From: Gautieria morchelliformis
Lineage: Eukaryota > Basidiomycota > Agaricomycetes > Gomphales > Gomphaceae
Assembly (NCBI GenBank): GCA_015179125.1
Contig: WHVA01000263.1
Coordinates: forward strand, 1-64,000
DNA length: 64,000 nucleotides
Reading direction: 5' to 3'
Shown here: positions 48,306 through 56,924 of the stretch, piece after piece
Position numbering within the stretch: position 1 is the stretch's first letter
How the letters are laid out: every line of letters starts with the position of its first letter
The notes under the pieces: generated by a model
Told to the model about the DNA's origin: nothing
The model's database searches: none
What the model saw: only the letters and a program-made list of their open reading frames with translations
Made by a program: the position numbers and the translations under genes

Positions 48306-48737
48306 TGTCAGGGTTCACGCATTTCCTTCCACAAGTTTCTATTTCCTTCCATGAGTTTCCGTCAGTTTCCGTCAGTTTCCGTCACCTTCTGTCAGTTTCC
48401 ATAACCTTCCGTCACTTTCCGTCACATGTCACATCCCGTCACATGTCACATTCCGTCACATTCCATGACCTTCCATCACTTTCCGTAACCTTCTACAAGT
48501 TTCCGTCTCTCCTATTATGTAAGCCTTGCCAGCGCTATAAGACTGTAGCCCGTGTGGTGGCGTTTCCTTAGCTTGATCTCTGAGGATACCCACTACACAG
48601 GCAAGTCCCCATGTATCTATCGTTGGTAGAGTTATAACCTGAGGATACCCACTACACAGTTGGTCATTGTCCTAGTATCGGCTCTTATCTCCTTGAGTAT
48701 CTTTGGTTGTGGCTTCGTCATTAGTGTTGCCCTCACA
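48306..48737 (+). repeat. 5' LTR of the chromovirus
   Basis: 432 bp. Positions ~48355-48500 hold an array of 10-bp words of the form TTTCCGTCAC / TTTCCGTCAG / CTTCCGTCAC, then CACATGTCACATCCCGTCAC variants. A TATA-like CTATAAGAC follows near 48534. This organisation suggests a U3 enhancer array followed by the promoter. Confidence 0.85.
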
Positions 48738-48797
48738 GAAGATCAAGCTCATAGGACGACCCCACACACTTTTCTTAACCAGCCTTCATCTCAGCCT

Positions 48798-49904
48798 ATG
48801 GCAGACCAACTCCCAGACGCATACTGGGACGCCCTGGGTGACCATGGGCCATTTCTTCGAGGCCTCCTTTCCAGCCAAGCACAGCAGTTGCAGCAACTTC
48901 AACTACAGAATCAGGAACTGCACAATCAGATTGCTAACGTTCACGACCACTTAGCCAATGCTGCCACCAACGCTGCTGTTGCTGCTGCTCAAGCCCTTGC
49001 GCCCTCAGTACCTCACAGTGTCCCTCCATCTACTCGCTCTATCAAAGCAGCAGAACCAGAGAAGTTCAATGGAGACCGTGCAGAGACTGAAGGGTTTATC
49101 AGGTCTATCAAGTTGTCCATCGCTGTCCAGCCAGCATCCTTCCCAGATGAACGCACAAAGATCCTATACGCTCTTTCCTTCATGACGGGAGGCTCTGCGG
49201 AGATATGGGCACACAACGAGACACAGGCTGTCATTGATGGCACCTCCTCTATATCCACCTTGGAGGGGTTTATTAAATGTGTGGAGGAGGCCTTTGGTGA
49301 CCCAGATCGTGCCAGAACGGCTCGCACTAAGCTGCATGACCTTAGGATGGCGTCAGGAATGTCGGCAGATGAATACACGGCTCAATTTGAGATCCTGGCA
49401 GGCAGGACAGGCTTTAATGATGAGGCACTCGAGGATGCCTATGCTCGTGGCCTTCCAGCAGGTATCCTTGACGAGATCCACGCCCAGCCCTTTCTTCCAT
49501 CCAACCTCAAAGCCTGGAAGGAAGCAGCCTGTCAGATTGACCGCAATCATCGCCGTCTGTTAGAGGTCAGGAAGGCACAGACACCTCATGTCTCTAATCG
49601 CCCTCCTCCTGCCCGACCACTCCACACTCCTGCTATGGCTCCTGTTGCCACAGCATCACCCAGTAACGCGACACCTATGGACATTGACTCATCCTGCCGC
49701 CGCACCGAAACACGAACCTGCTACAACTGTAAGAGACCTGGTCACATTTCACCAGACTGTCCTGAACCTCGCAAGCCACGAATCCGTGCAAACCTCACAG
49801 AGGCAGACATTGCAGCAATTGTCTCTAAATCTGTAGCAGCGGCGATAGAGGAACGCAAAGAGAAGGTGGAAGCCCCTGTCCAAGAGGAAGGAAAGGGTTT
49901 TTAG
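48798..49904 (+). CDS. gag: Chromovirus Gag
   Basis: 368 aa from the first ATG inside the element (MADQLPDAYWDALGDHG); longer open frames begin inside the LTR and are not used. A coiled-coil-like stretch QAQQLQQLQLQNQELHNQ is followed by the retrotransposon gag core (EPEKFNGDRAETEGFI, FMTGGSAEIWA, AFGDPDRARTARTKLHDLRM and SADEYTAQFEILAGRTGF). A zinc knuckle CYNCKRPGHISPDC lies near the C-terminus. It ends EEGKGF-stop, and the last codons form a -1 slippery heptamer (listed separately). It should assemble the virus-like particle. The frame is intact. Confidence 0.88.
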   Translation: MADQLPDAYWDALGDHGPFLRGLLSSQAQQLQQLQLQNQELHNQIANVHDHLANAATNAAVAAAQALAPSVPHSVPPSTRSIKAAEPEKFNGDRAETEGFIRSIKLSIAVQPASFPDERTKILYALSFMTGGSAEIWAHNETQAVIDGTSSISTLEGFIKCVEEAFGDPDRARTARTKLHDLRMASGMSADEYTAQFEILAGRTGFNDEALEDAYARGLPAGILDEIHAQPFLPSNLKAWKEAACQIDRNHRRLLEVRKAQTPHVSNRPPPARPLHTPAMAPVATASPSNATPMDIDSSCRRTETRTCYNCKRPGHISPDCPEPRKPRIRANLTEADIAAIVSKSVAAAIEERKEKVEAPVQEEGKGF

Positions 49905-49934
49905 GCCAGTCAGCGGTGAAAGACATGCCCCGCT
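49895..49934 (+). promoter_or_regulatory. Putative -1 ribosomal frameshift site between gag and pol
   Basis: In the gag frame the codons read AAG GGT TTT TAG, so the heptamer G GGT TTT (49895-49901) fits X XXY YYZ and directly precedes the gag stop. Slipping back one base continues as TTA GGC CAG TCA into the open pol frame with no stop. A small stem, AGCGG (49912-49916) with CCGCT (49930-49934), begins about ten bases downstream. Confidence 0.7.
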
Positions 49935-52900
49935 CGACGAATCGGTTTTCAGTTCTCGAAACATGTACAATAGGGATCACAGGCGATATGATGCATCCTT
50001 CTCCTATCCCTGATCGAACTGAAACCAAACCAGCCATGCCAAAAACCCAACCCATCGCTCCAGTTGCTAATGCAAACCTTCCAGTCCCTCTATATGTCCG
50101 TACTGCGGACCTCCGCCGATGCACCAAAGTACCTCTCAAGGTCCACTCTGTTGACACAGGGCACCCACTTGCAATTGACTCCCTCCTTGACAGTGGTGCT
50201 ACAGGGATGTTCATCGATGTGGAGTTTGTAAGGGAACACAGACTTCGGACCCATCCCCTACCCCGTGCAATCCCCGTCTACAATATTGATGGTACCCCAA
50301 ATGAGGCTGGCTCAATCAAGGAAGAGGTCGACCTCATTTGCACCTTTGGGGATCATACGGAACGTGCCACATTCTCTGTCACGAGCCTTGGACGACTTGC
50401 CATCCTTCTTGGTCACACATGGCTTGTTGAACACAACCCAGAAGTTGACTGGCGTACAGGAGATGTGAAGATGACACGCTGTCCCAAGTCATGTGGGGGC
50501 AGACCTGTTGTCAGAGGGCCCACAGTCGAAACTGTTCCAGAAGAGAGTGTAAATCAAGAGGAGGTTCCCATACAGCACACCCGCTCCCTACTTGAGGAAG
50601 GAGACAAGACCTTTGTCATCTTTGTGAATGAGAGTCCTGAAATGATTGGCGCAGGCCGGACTGTCTCCCAACAGCTTGCTGAATGGGCCAGCAAGTCTGC
50701 ACCAGTCAGATCCTTCGAGGACCTTGTCCCTAAACCATACCAGGAGTTCAAGGATGTGTTTTCTAAGGAGTCATTTGACCAACTGCCTCCTCGAAAGCCC
50801 TGGGACCATGCAATTGAGCTCACTCCAGGTGCACAACCCTTCAGCACAAAGGTTTACCCAATGTCACTGGTTGAGCAAAGGGAACTGGATAACTTCCTTG
50901 AGGAGAACCTGAAGAGCCATCGTATCCGTCCCTCCAAGTCACCTATGGCATCTCCAGTCTTCTTTGTGAAGAAAAAGGATGGCAGTCCTAGATTTGTGCA
51001 AGACTACCGGAAGCTGATATAACAATCAAGAATGCCTATCCTTTGCCCCTTGTTCCAGACATCATGAATAAGATTGCTGCTGGAAGGGCTAAATACTTCA
51101 CAAAGCTTGACATTCGCTGGGGATATAATAATGTACGCATAAAAGAGGGAGATGAGTGGAAGGCAGCCTTTCGGACAAATAGGGGCCTGTATGAACCTCT
51201 AGTCATGTTCTTTGGACTCACGAACAGCCCAGCAACCTTCCAGACGATGATGAATGACATCTTCAAGAGTCTCATCGATGAAGGGGTTGTGGTGGTGTTC
51301 ATGGACGACATTCTCATCTTCACAGAGTCGCTTGAAGAACATCGTAGGATTGTATGACGTGTCCTTGAAATCCTCCGGGCCAACAACCTGTACCTCAAAC
51401 CTGAAAAATGCCTATTTGAGCAACTAGAGGTAGAGTATCTCGGCCTCATCCTCTCTCAAGGACAGGTTGCCATGGACCCAGTCAAGGTTGCAGGGGTGCG
51501 GGACTGGCCAATACCACGTAACGTCACTGAAGTCAAATCATTCCTTGGTTTCATCAACTTCTACCGTAGATTTGTGGAAGACTTCTCACACATTGCAAAG
51601 CCCCTCAACCAGTTGACAAAACAGGATGCCCAATGGTCTTGGGATCCAAATGGCCCAGAGCAAGCGTCCTTTGACAAGCTCAAACTCCTCATCACCTCAA
51701 CACTGATCCTTGTCCTCCCTGATCAAGACAAACATTTCCGTCTTGAAACAGATGCCTCAGCCTATGCCACAGGAGCAGTACTGTCCCAGCTATGTGATGA
51801 TGGCAAATGGCGGCCTGTGGGGTTTGTCTCCAAAAGCCTCAATGATGCTGAACGCAACTATGCCATCCATGACAAGGAGCTTCTTTCTGTGATTCGGGGA
51901 TTAGAGGAATGGCACCACATCTTAGAGGGAACGAAGCACAAGATTGAGATTCTCAATGACCATCAGAATCTCACCTACTTCCGCACTGCACAAAACCTGA
52001 ACCGTCATCAAGCACGCTGGTCACTCTACCTCTCTCGCTTTGATTTTGAGCTGATCCATCGTCCTGGTCGTCATTCAGCCAAGCCTGATGCACTCTCACG
52101 ACGCGTGGATCATAAGCGGGGGGAGGAAGACAACCAAAATCAAGTCTTACTTACCCCTGACTTGTTCCACATCAAGGCGAATCCCCCAGAGGCTGGTGCG
52201 CAGTTAGTCCCAGGTGAAGGTGATGCTTTCCTCAATCGAGTAAGGAACTGTGTAGACCGGGATGAAAAGGTTGTCAAGGCTCTCAAAGAACTGGGCTCCT
52301 CTGGCAATTTACGAGGAGAAGAGTGGTCTGAACAGGATGGGCTTGTCCTCTATCACAACAAAGTGTACGTGCCGCTTGATGCAAAACTACGACATGACAT
52401 AGTGAAAGCGCACCATGACATGCCTCTCACCGGTCACCCTGGTCGTTGGAGAACCACTGAACTAGTTGCTCGGAGTTACTGGTGGCCTGGGATGGGACGT
52501 TACATTGCAAAATACGTGAAGGCCTGTGACCTGTGCAACCGGACAAAAACCTTCCCTGCTTCTCCCATTGGCAAGCTTCTACCGAACCGTATCCCAGACC
52601 GTAGGTGGCAGGTTATGTCTGTTGACTTGATTGTAGAACTGCCTACCAGTCATGGCTATGATGCTCTCCTTGTTGTCGTCGATCGCCTCTCAAAGCGTGC
52701 ACATGTCATTCCCACCACTTCAGATGTAACTTCGGTGGGAGTTGCCCGACTCTTCCGTGATCATGTCTGGAAACTTCATGGGCTCCCTGAAGAAATCATC
52801 AGTGATCGAGGCACACAGTTCATCTCCCAGTTCATGCGTGAACTGAACAAACTTCTTGGTGTCAAAGTCGCTGCCTCTACTGCTTATCACCCCCAAACTG

Positions 52901-53810
52901 ATGGACAGACTGAAAGGGTTAATCAGGAGATTGAGCAATACCTTCGACTATTCATCAACCAGCGTCAGGATGATTGGTTCGAATGGATATCCTTGGCCGA
53001 GTTTGCCTATAACAACCGAATCCATGCCTCAACCCAGACTACACCCTTCATGTTGGACAGTGGCCAACATCCAAGGCTGGGACTGGAACCAGTCCGGGAA
53101 ACTCGACTCGAGGCCCTGGATGAGTTCACAACGCGGATGGAAGCGGCCACAGGAGAAGCTCGTTCAGCCCTGTCCAAGGCAGCAGAGGACATGGCACGCT
53201 TCTATGACGTGCACCATAAAACAGCCCCAGTTTATAAGCTTGGTGACAAGGTCTGGCTCAATGCACAAAACATCACAACCACTCGCCCAATGAAGAAGCT
53301 AGACCACAAGTGGCTAGGCCCCTACACTGTTAATAAGGTGGTCTCACGAAATGCCTATGGTCTAAATCTTCCTGCATCCTTTGGTCGCACACATCCAGTG
53401 TTCTCTGTCGTCCTGCTTCGGCCATATGAAGATGACCCAATTCTTGAACGTCATGCCCCTCCACCACCCCCCCTGTCATACGGGATGGAGCTGAAGAATA
53501 TGAAGTTGAAAGGATTCTAGACAGCAGGATGTTCCGTGGAAGGTTGGAGTATCTCGTGCGCTGGAAGGGCTATGGAGCTGCCGACGATCTCTGGCTACCA
53601 GCGAAAGATGTCTCTGGGGCAAAGCGACTCGTGAAGGAATTTCACCGGCAGAACCCAGAGGCACCTCAGCGTATCTCAGCAGCCACATACATGTCCCTCC
53701 CCTTCCAGAGATTTCAGAACTTCACAGAACCTTCCAGGCAAACTCTCTTCGACTGGACAGCAGGCAGAGCGTCTACTCATAATACCAAGGGTCCAGAACC
53801 CCAAAGCTAA
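49901..53810 (+). pseudogene. pol: Chromovirus Pol (protease, RT, RNase H, integrase, chromodomain) with three lesions
   Basis: In order: retropepsin (LLDSGATGMFIDVEFV); reverse transcriptase ([49 protein letters not shown] and [10 protein letters not shown]); RNase H (RLETDASAYATGAVLSQ and DKELLSVIRGLEEW); integrase zinc finger (HPGRWRT...CDLCNRTK); DDE core (MSVDLIVELP, IISDRGTQFIS and HPQTDGQTERVNQEIEQYL); a GPY/F module (DHKWLGPYTVNKVV); and a C-terminal chromodomain (YEVERILDSR, LEYLVRWKGY and DDLWLPAKDV). Three lesions break it. A ~4-nt loss after DYRKL near 51014 shifts the frame, TGA at 51355-51357 replaces a probable Arg codon, and an indel in the C-run near 53465 separates integrase from chromodomain. 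All catalytic residues are present. Confidence 0.88.
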
Positions 53811-53827
53811 GCGATATCGGCCTCCGC

Positions 53828-53860
53828 CTAACCAATTCATTCCGATAAGCTATATATCCC
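53828..53860 (+). promoter_or_regulatory. CCAAT/TATA-like promoter before the extra chromovirus frame
   Basis: CCAAT at about 53832, a GATA word near 53843 and TATATATCCC at 53851-53860 lie in that order, followed by a C/T-rich stretch and an ATG at 53917, 66 bp after the TATA. This is the layout of a basidiomycete RNA polymerase II promoter inside the element. Confidence 0.45.
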
Positions 53861-53916
53861 CTCTCCACCTGTGACCACTCACTTCCACTGCATCGACCCC
53901 ACCACATCCATCAACC

Positions 53917-54477
53917 ATGTCCTCGCCCGCCATTGAGCTTGTTGCCCTCCCCAGCTTCACCCAAAACCTCTCTGACCTGCCAAACATGTCACGTGTCGAT
54001 CCCACCCTCCTGCACTTCTCGGCTTCTCATCATCCAGAGCAGCCAGTGAAGCCAAGCTACAAAGGATGCTTGACTGCCGTGATCTCGACGTCGCATGGTC
54101 TTCAAAGTGGTCCGTCAGCTCTGAGGACCTCACACCAGCGAAGAGTCAGGCGCCCACTCGCCCTGCACTCACATTCCTCAGACCCCGACACAGACGAGAG
54201 AACACGTACTACATCGGCGACCCTGTCTTCCTCAACGATGGAACCCCCCCTTGCGGAACCCCCTACACTTTCGAAGGCTGGGTGGGGCGGCGTTTCCGTA
54301 ACGTGGCAGGAGAGCGAATACGTCGAGCAAGGTTCTGAGGGCCGCACTTGCCCATGGACCCCAATCCCCCTGAGCTCATCATTGACCTACGCTACCAGGA
54401 AGGGAGGGGCCAGGAGAGATGGTGGTCCCGCCTGTGGAATACTTGGAAACGATGTCTCGGTGGATGTTGGGGGCTAG
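53917..54477 (+). CDS. Extra reading frame between chromodomain and 3' LTR, probably frameshifted
   Basis: From the ATG at 53917 the frame begins MSSPAIELVALPSFTQNL. Near 54040 a one-base shift lets a more protein-like frame continue: EAKLQRMLDCRDLDVAWSS, then ENTYYIGDPVFLNDGT, PYTFEGWVGRRF and a TGA after RRARF at ~54338. Beyond this, the same frame reads PELIIDLRYQEGRG and ends in Trp-rich sequence just before the polypurine tract. I recognise no domain, and no transmembrane segment typical of an envelope is visible. The position is where some LTR elements carry env-like or accessory genes. Function unknown. Confidence 0.5.
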   Translation: MSSPAIELVALPSFTQNLSDLPNMSRVDPTLLHFSASHHPEQPVKPSYKGCLTAVISTSHGLQSGPSALRTSHQRRVRRPLALHSHSSDPDTDERTRTTSATLSSSTMEPPLAEPPTLSKAGWGGVSVTWQESEYVEQGSEGRTCPWTPIPLSSSLTYATRKGGARRDGGPACGILGNDVSVDVGG

Positions 54478-54523
54478 GTGGCAGCTGAGCTTGTCGGGAC
54501 GACAAGCATTGAGAGGGGGGTGA

Positions 54524-54955
54524 TGTCAGGGTTCACGCGTTTCCTTCCACAAGTTTCTATTTCCTTCCATGAGTTTCCGTCACTTTCCGTCACTTTCCGT
54601 CACCTTCCGTCACTTTCCGTAACCTTCCGTCACTTTCCGTCACATGTCACATCCCATCACATGTCACATTCCGTCACATTCCATGACCTTCCATCACTTT
54701 CCGTAACCTTCTACAAGTTTCCGTCTCTCCTATTATGTAAGCCTTGCCAGCACTATAAGACTGTAGCCCGTGTGGTGGCGTTTCCTCAGCTTGATCTCTG
54801 AGGATACCCACTACACAGGCAAGTCCCCATGTATCTATCGTTGGTAGAGTTATAACCTGAGGATACCCACTACACAGTTGGTCATTGTCCTAGTATCGGC
54901 TCTTATCTCCTTGAGTATCTTTGGTTGTGGCTTCGTCATTAGTGTTGCCCTCACA
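54524..54955 (+). repeat. 3' LTR of the chromovirus
   Basis: 432 bp, the same length as the 5' LTR, with a cleaner TTTCCGTCAC array (about 54575-54720). A TATA-like CTATAAGAC lies near 54752. It ends CCCTCACA at 54955, before the GGCGA duplication. Confidence 0.85.
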
Positions 54956-55586
54956 GGCGAGGTTAAAGCTGCACAAGATGAACGATGTATGATAATTGAA
55001 CTGGAGAATATACATGCGAATGTAAACTACTTATATCGAATGCTCGCAAGGTATTAGCGAATAGGAAAGAGGCCGTCGTGAGTTAGGGTCAAATAGGGGT
55101 GTGCAGTCATGATACTAATTAGATGGAATAAACATACAATAGAGTGAGGGAAGAATGTGAACGTGGAACGACGGAGAGTAAAAGGGGGCGAAGGCACTTA
55201 TGGACAAAACCATGTCTTGGGACCCGCATACATGCTACCCTGCACGGACTCTTCGTTTACTGGGTTGATCCCGCACGACCTATGGAAGGGACACCCTGCG
55301 AACACACATTGGCCATACGAACACCCAATGGGGTTGGATTAAGAAGATGATGGGGCTAATGATGAACCATCATGCCGGGTGATTGGTATCGATCATTTTT
55401 GATGGTGTGCCTGCCGGCGAAATGCGCGAGCAGCGAACAGCAGTTCGGAGGATGGGGTGAACAGCGAGTAGGGTGGACGTAGAGGAGGAGTGGTCGGTAG
55501 GTGCGGCGAACTCTGACGAAGATGCTAGGGAGTGACGAGGGGGAACATGGAGGTAGCACGGTAGGAGAAATAAACCGGTCATGACA
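54956..55586 (-). repeat. Solo LTR family S, copy 5, second part
   Basis: Continuation of the LTR interrupted by the chromovirus, ending CCGGTCATGACA at 55586 and followed by the duplication GGTCC (55587-55591). Only one ~240-bp unit is present here, unlike copies 1-4 and 6. Confidence 0.85.
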
Positions 55587-55591
55587 GGTCC

Positions 55592-55956
55592 CATGACGTG
55601 TGACCCCCAACGTTGCAGTTTACACACCTGAACTTGTCCAGGTTTGTCTCCTCACAGGCGGCTGTGCGATGTTCTTTCATGCATGTGCCGCATGTTTCTC
55701 TTCCGTCGCAGGCTGCTGCCAGATATCATGTGTTATACTTCTGGCACTTGAGGCACCGTCTTGGTTCTCGTCTCAATCGCCTGGCCCGCATCCTTTTGCC
55801 CGCTATGATGAGCCCGTCCCAGATTGCACTGTTAGCCGCTGCAATGGTGTTGAACCACGCTATGAGGTGTGCGGATCGTTGTCCCTGGCTTCTCCTTTGT
55901 AGCGGCTTTATCCACCTTGTACAGATCAGCGTGCCCTCGGGGAGCTTGGAGTCACG
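55592..55956 (-). pseudogene. LINE ORF1, zinc-knuckle segment
   Basis: The minus strand reads DSKLPEGTLICTRWIKPLQR and RMRARRLRREPRRCLKCQKY, then a stop, then CGTCMKEHRTAAC and FRCVNCNVGGHTSWDR. This gives three CCHC-type zinc knuckles, as found at the ORF1 C-terminus of Tad/L1-like LINEs. It joins 62498 onward upstream (frame runs through IERDV-TRDSK) and 47898 downstream, with LTR copies 6 and 5 inserted at the two joins. Confidence 0.75.
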
Positions 55957-56413
55957 TGTCAAGATTGGTTTTTAGGTGTTAATATCGTGTATTAGTGAAC
56001 ACAGCGAATGCCCGAATAACTTGTGCGAATAAGTATGCCGTTCGGCGAATAAGTGAACCGATGAATGTTCATGAAACAAGAGGGTTGCCCGAACGGGGCT
56101 CGCCCTATCTACAGTCGTAGCGAAATAGCTCGCAGCACTTGACGACGTAACGTGCAAGATATTGCGGAAGGGCTGTCTAAGTTTCGACGGTCCCTTCGCT
56201 GGCGAAGGTGTTCCTTCAGAGCCCTTCGCCAACAGCATAGAAAGTAGTTCGAAGGCTTAAGGTAACGAAGATAAAGTATGAGAACTCACCAGTGATGCCT
56301 AAGTCCTTGGCTGGTTGAAGATAGGAATCTTCAAGGAGAGGCTCAAGACGATGATCACAGCGAGATCAAGTTTGCACAAGATGGACAACGTATGATAATT
56401 GAACTGGGGAATA
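55957..56413 (-). repeat. Solo LTR family S, copy 6, first part
   Basis: TGTCAAGATTGG begins here after the duplication TCACG (55952-55956). The LTR is interrupted at 56413 by the intact Copia and resumes after the GAATA duplication at 61678. The joined length is ~1272 bp. Confidence 0.85.
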
Positions 56414-56911
56414 TGTAGAGGACAGGAATTATAGGCAGTAGGTATGGACTTGTTATTCAAAAGAATAGACTAGAAATCAATTCACTCTCTCAGTGAATTT
56501 AGTGGTCACTATAAATATATTATACACTACCTAGAAATCAATTCACTACAGAGGATTTCTAGGTCAATAAATGCAAAGACTACTAGACTAATTTACTTGC
56601 CTCTCTCAGTGAATTTAGTGGTCACTGAGAGAGGGGGAAATGTGTTCCACTGCGCATGTACTACTACCCGGCCCTTTAGCGCCCAAGAGCTCGCGCGTCG
56701 AAGTCATTTCAGACTCCGCTGGGTGCAGCCGCTTGTGAAAGTAGGAATAACAAAATGAAATAGAGAGACAAGGAATGAGTGGAAAATTTCGAAAATAACC
56801 AGAGAAATGGATGCATAATACAAGAACAATGTGAGAAGAAATTGGAAGGCCACACAACAAATTGGATATATTATGCTTGATTTTGGTGCAGGAGCATAAA
56901 TGCACCCAACA
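56414..56911 (-). repeat. 3' LTR of the intact Copia
   Basis: 498 bp. An AT-rich TATA-like stretch (TATAATATATTTATAG on the minus strand, near 56510-56526) could be the promoter. The words CTCTCAGTGAATTTAGTGGTCACT occur twice, about 120 bp apart (longer block shared at 56485 and 56603). Confidence 0.85.
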
Positions 56912-56924
56912 CGCCCCCTCAAGC

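Larger units (their letters stand above)
48306..54955 (+). mobile_element. Chromovirus (Ty3/Gypsy with chromodomain), full-length with both LTRs
   Basis: Two 432-bp LTRs (48306-48737 and 54524-54955; TGTCAGGG...CCTCACA) enclose gag, pol and an extra frame. The perfect 5-bp duplication GGCGA lies at 48301-48305 and 54956-54960. A polypurine tract, GAGAGGGGGGTGA, precedes the 3' LTR. The LTRs differ at roughly ten positions by eye (about 2%), so the insertion is recent but not brand new. It sits in an S-family LTR that itself sits in a LINE. Coding damage is limited to a few indels and stops, so it is non-autonomous now. Confidence 0.9.

Noticed and set aside
48355..48500. Regular short repeats that could suggest a CRISPR-like or satellite array
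   Set aside because: Repeats are 10 bp with no spacers, lie in an LTR and recur in the partner LTR; the genome is eukaryotic.
48660..48797. Longer Gag start at 48660
   Set aside because: It begins inside the LTR with a hydrophobic stretch that is LTR sequence read by chance; the ATG at 48798 starts the conserved part.
56615..56905. 96-codon frames duplicated at 61376-61666
   Set aside because: Identical because they lie in the two LTRs of the Copia; there is no evidence of a protein.
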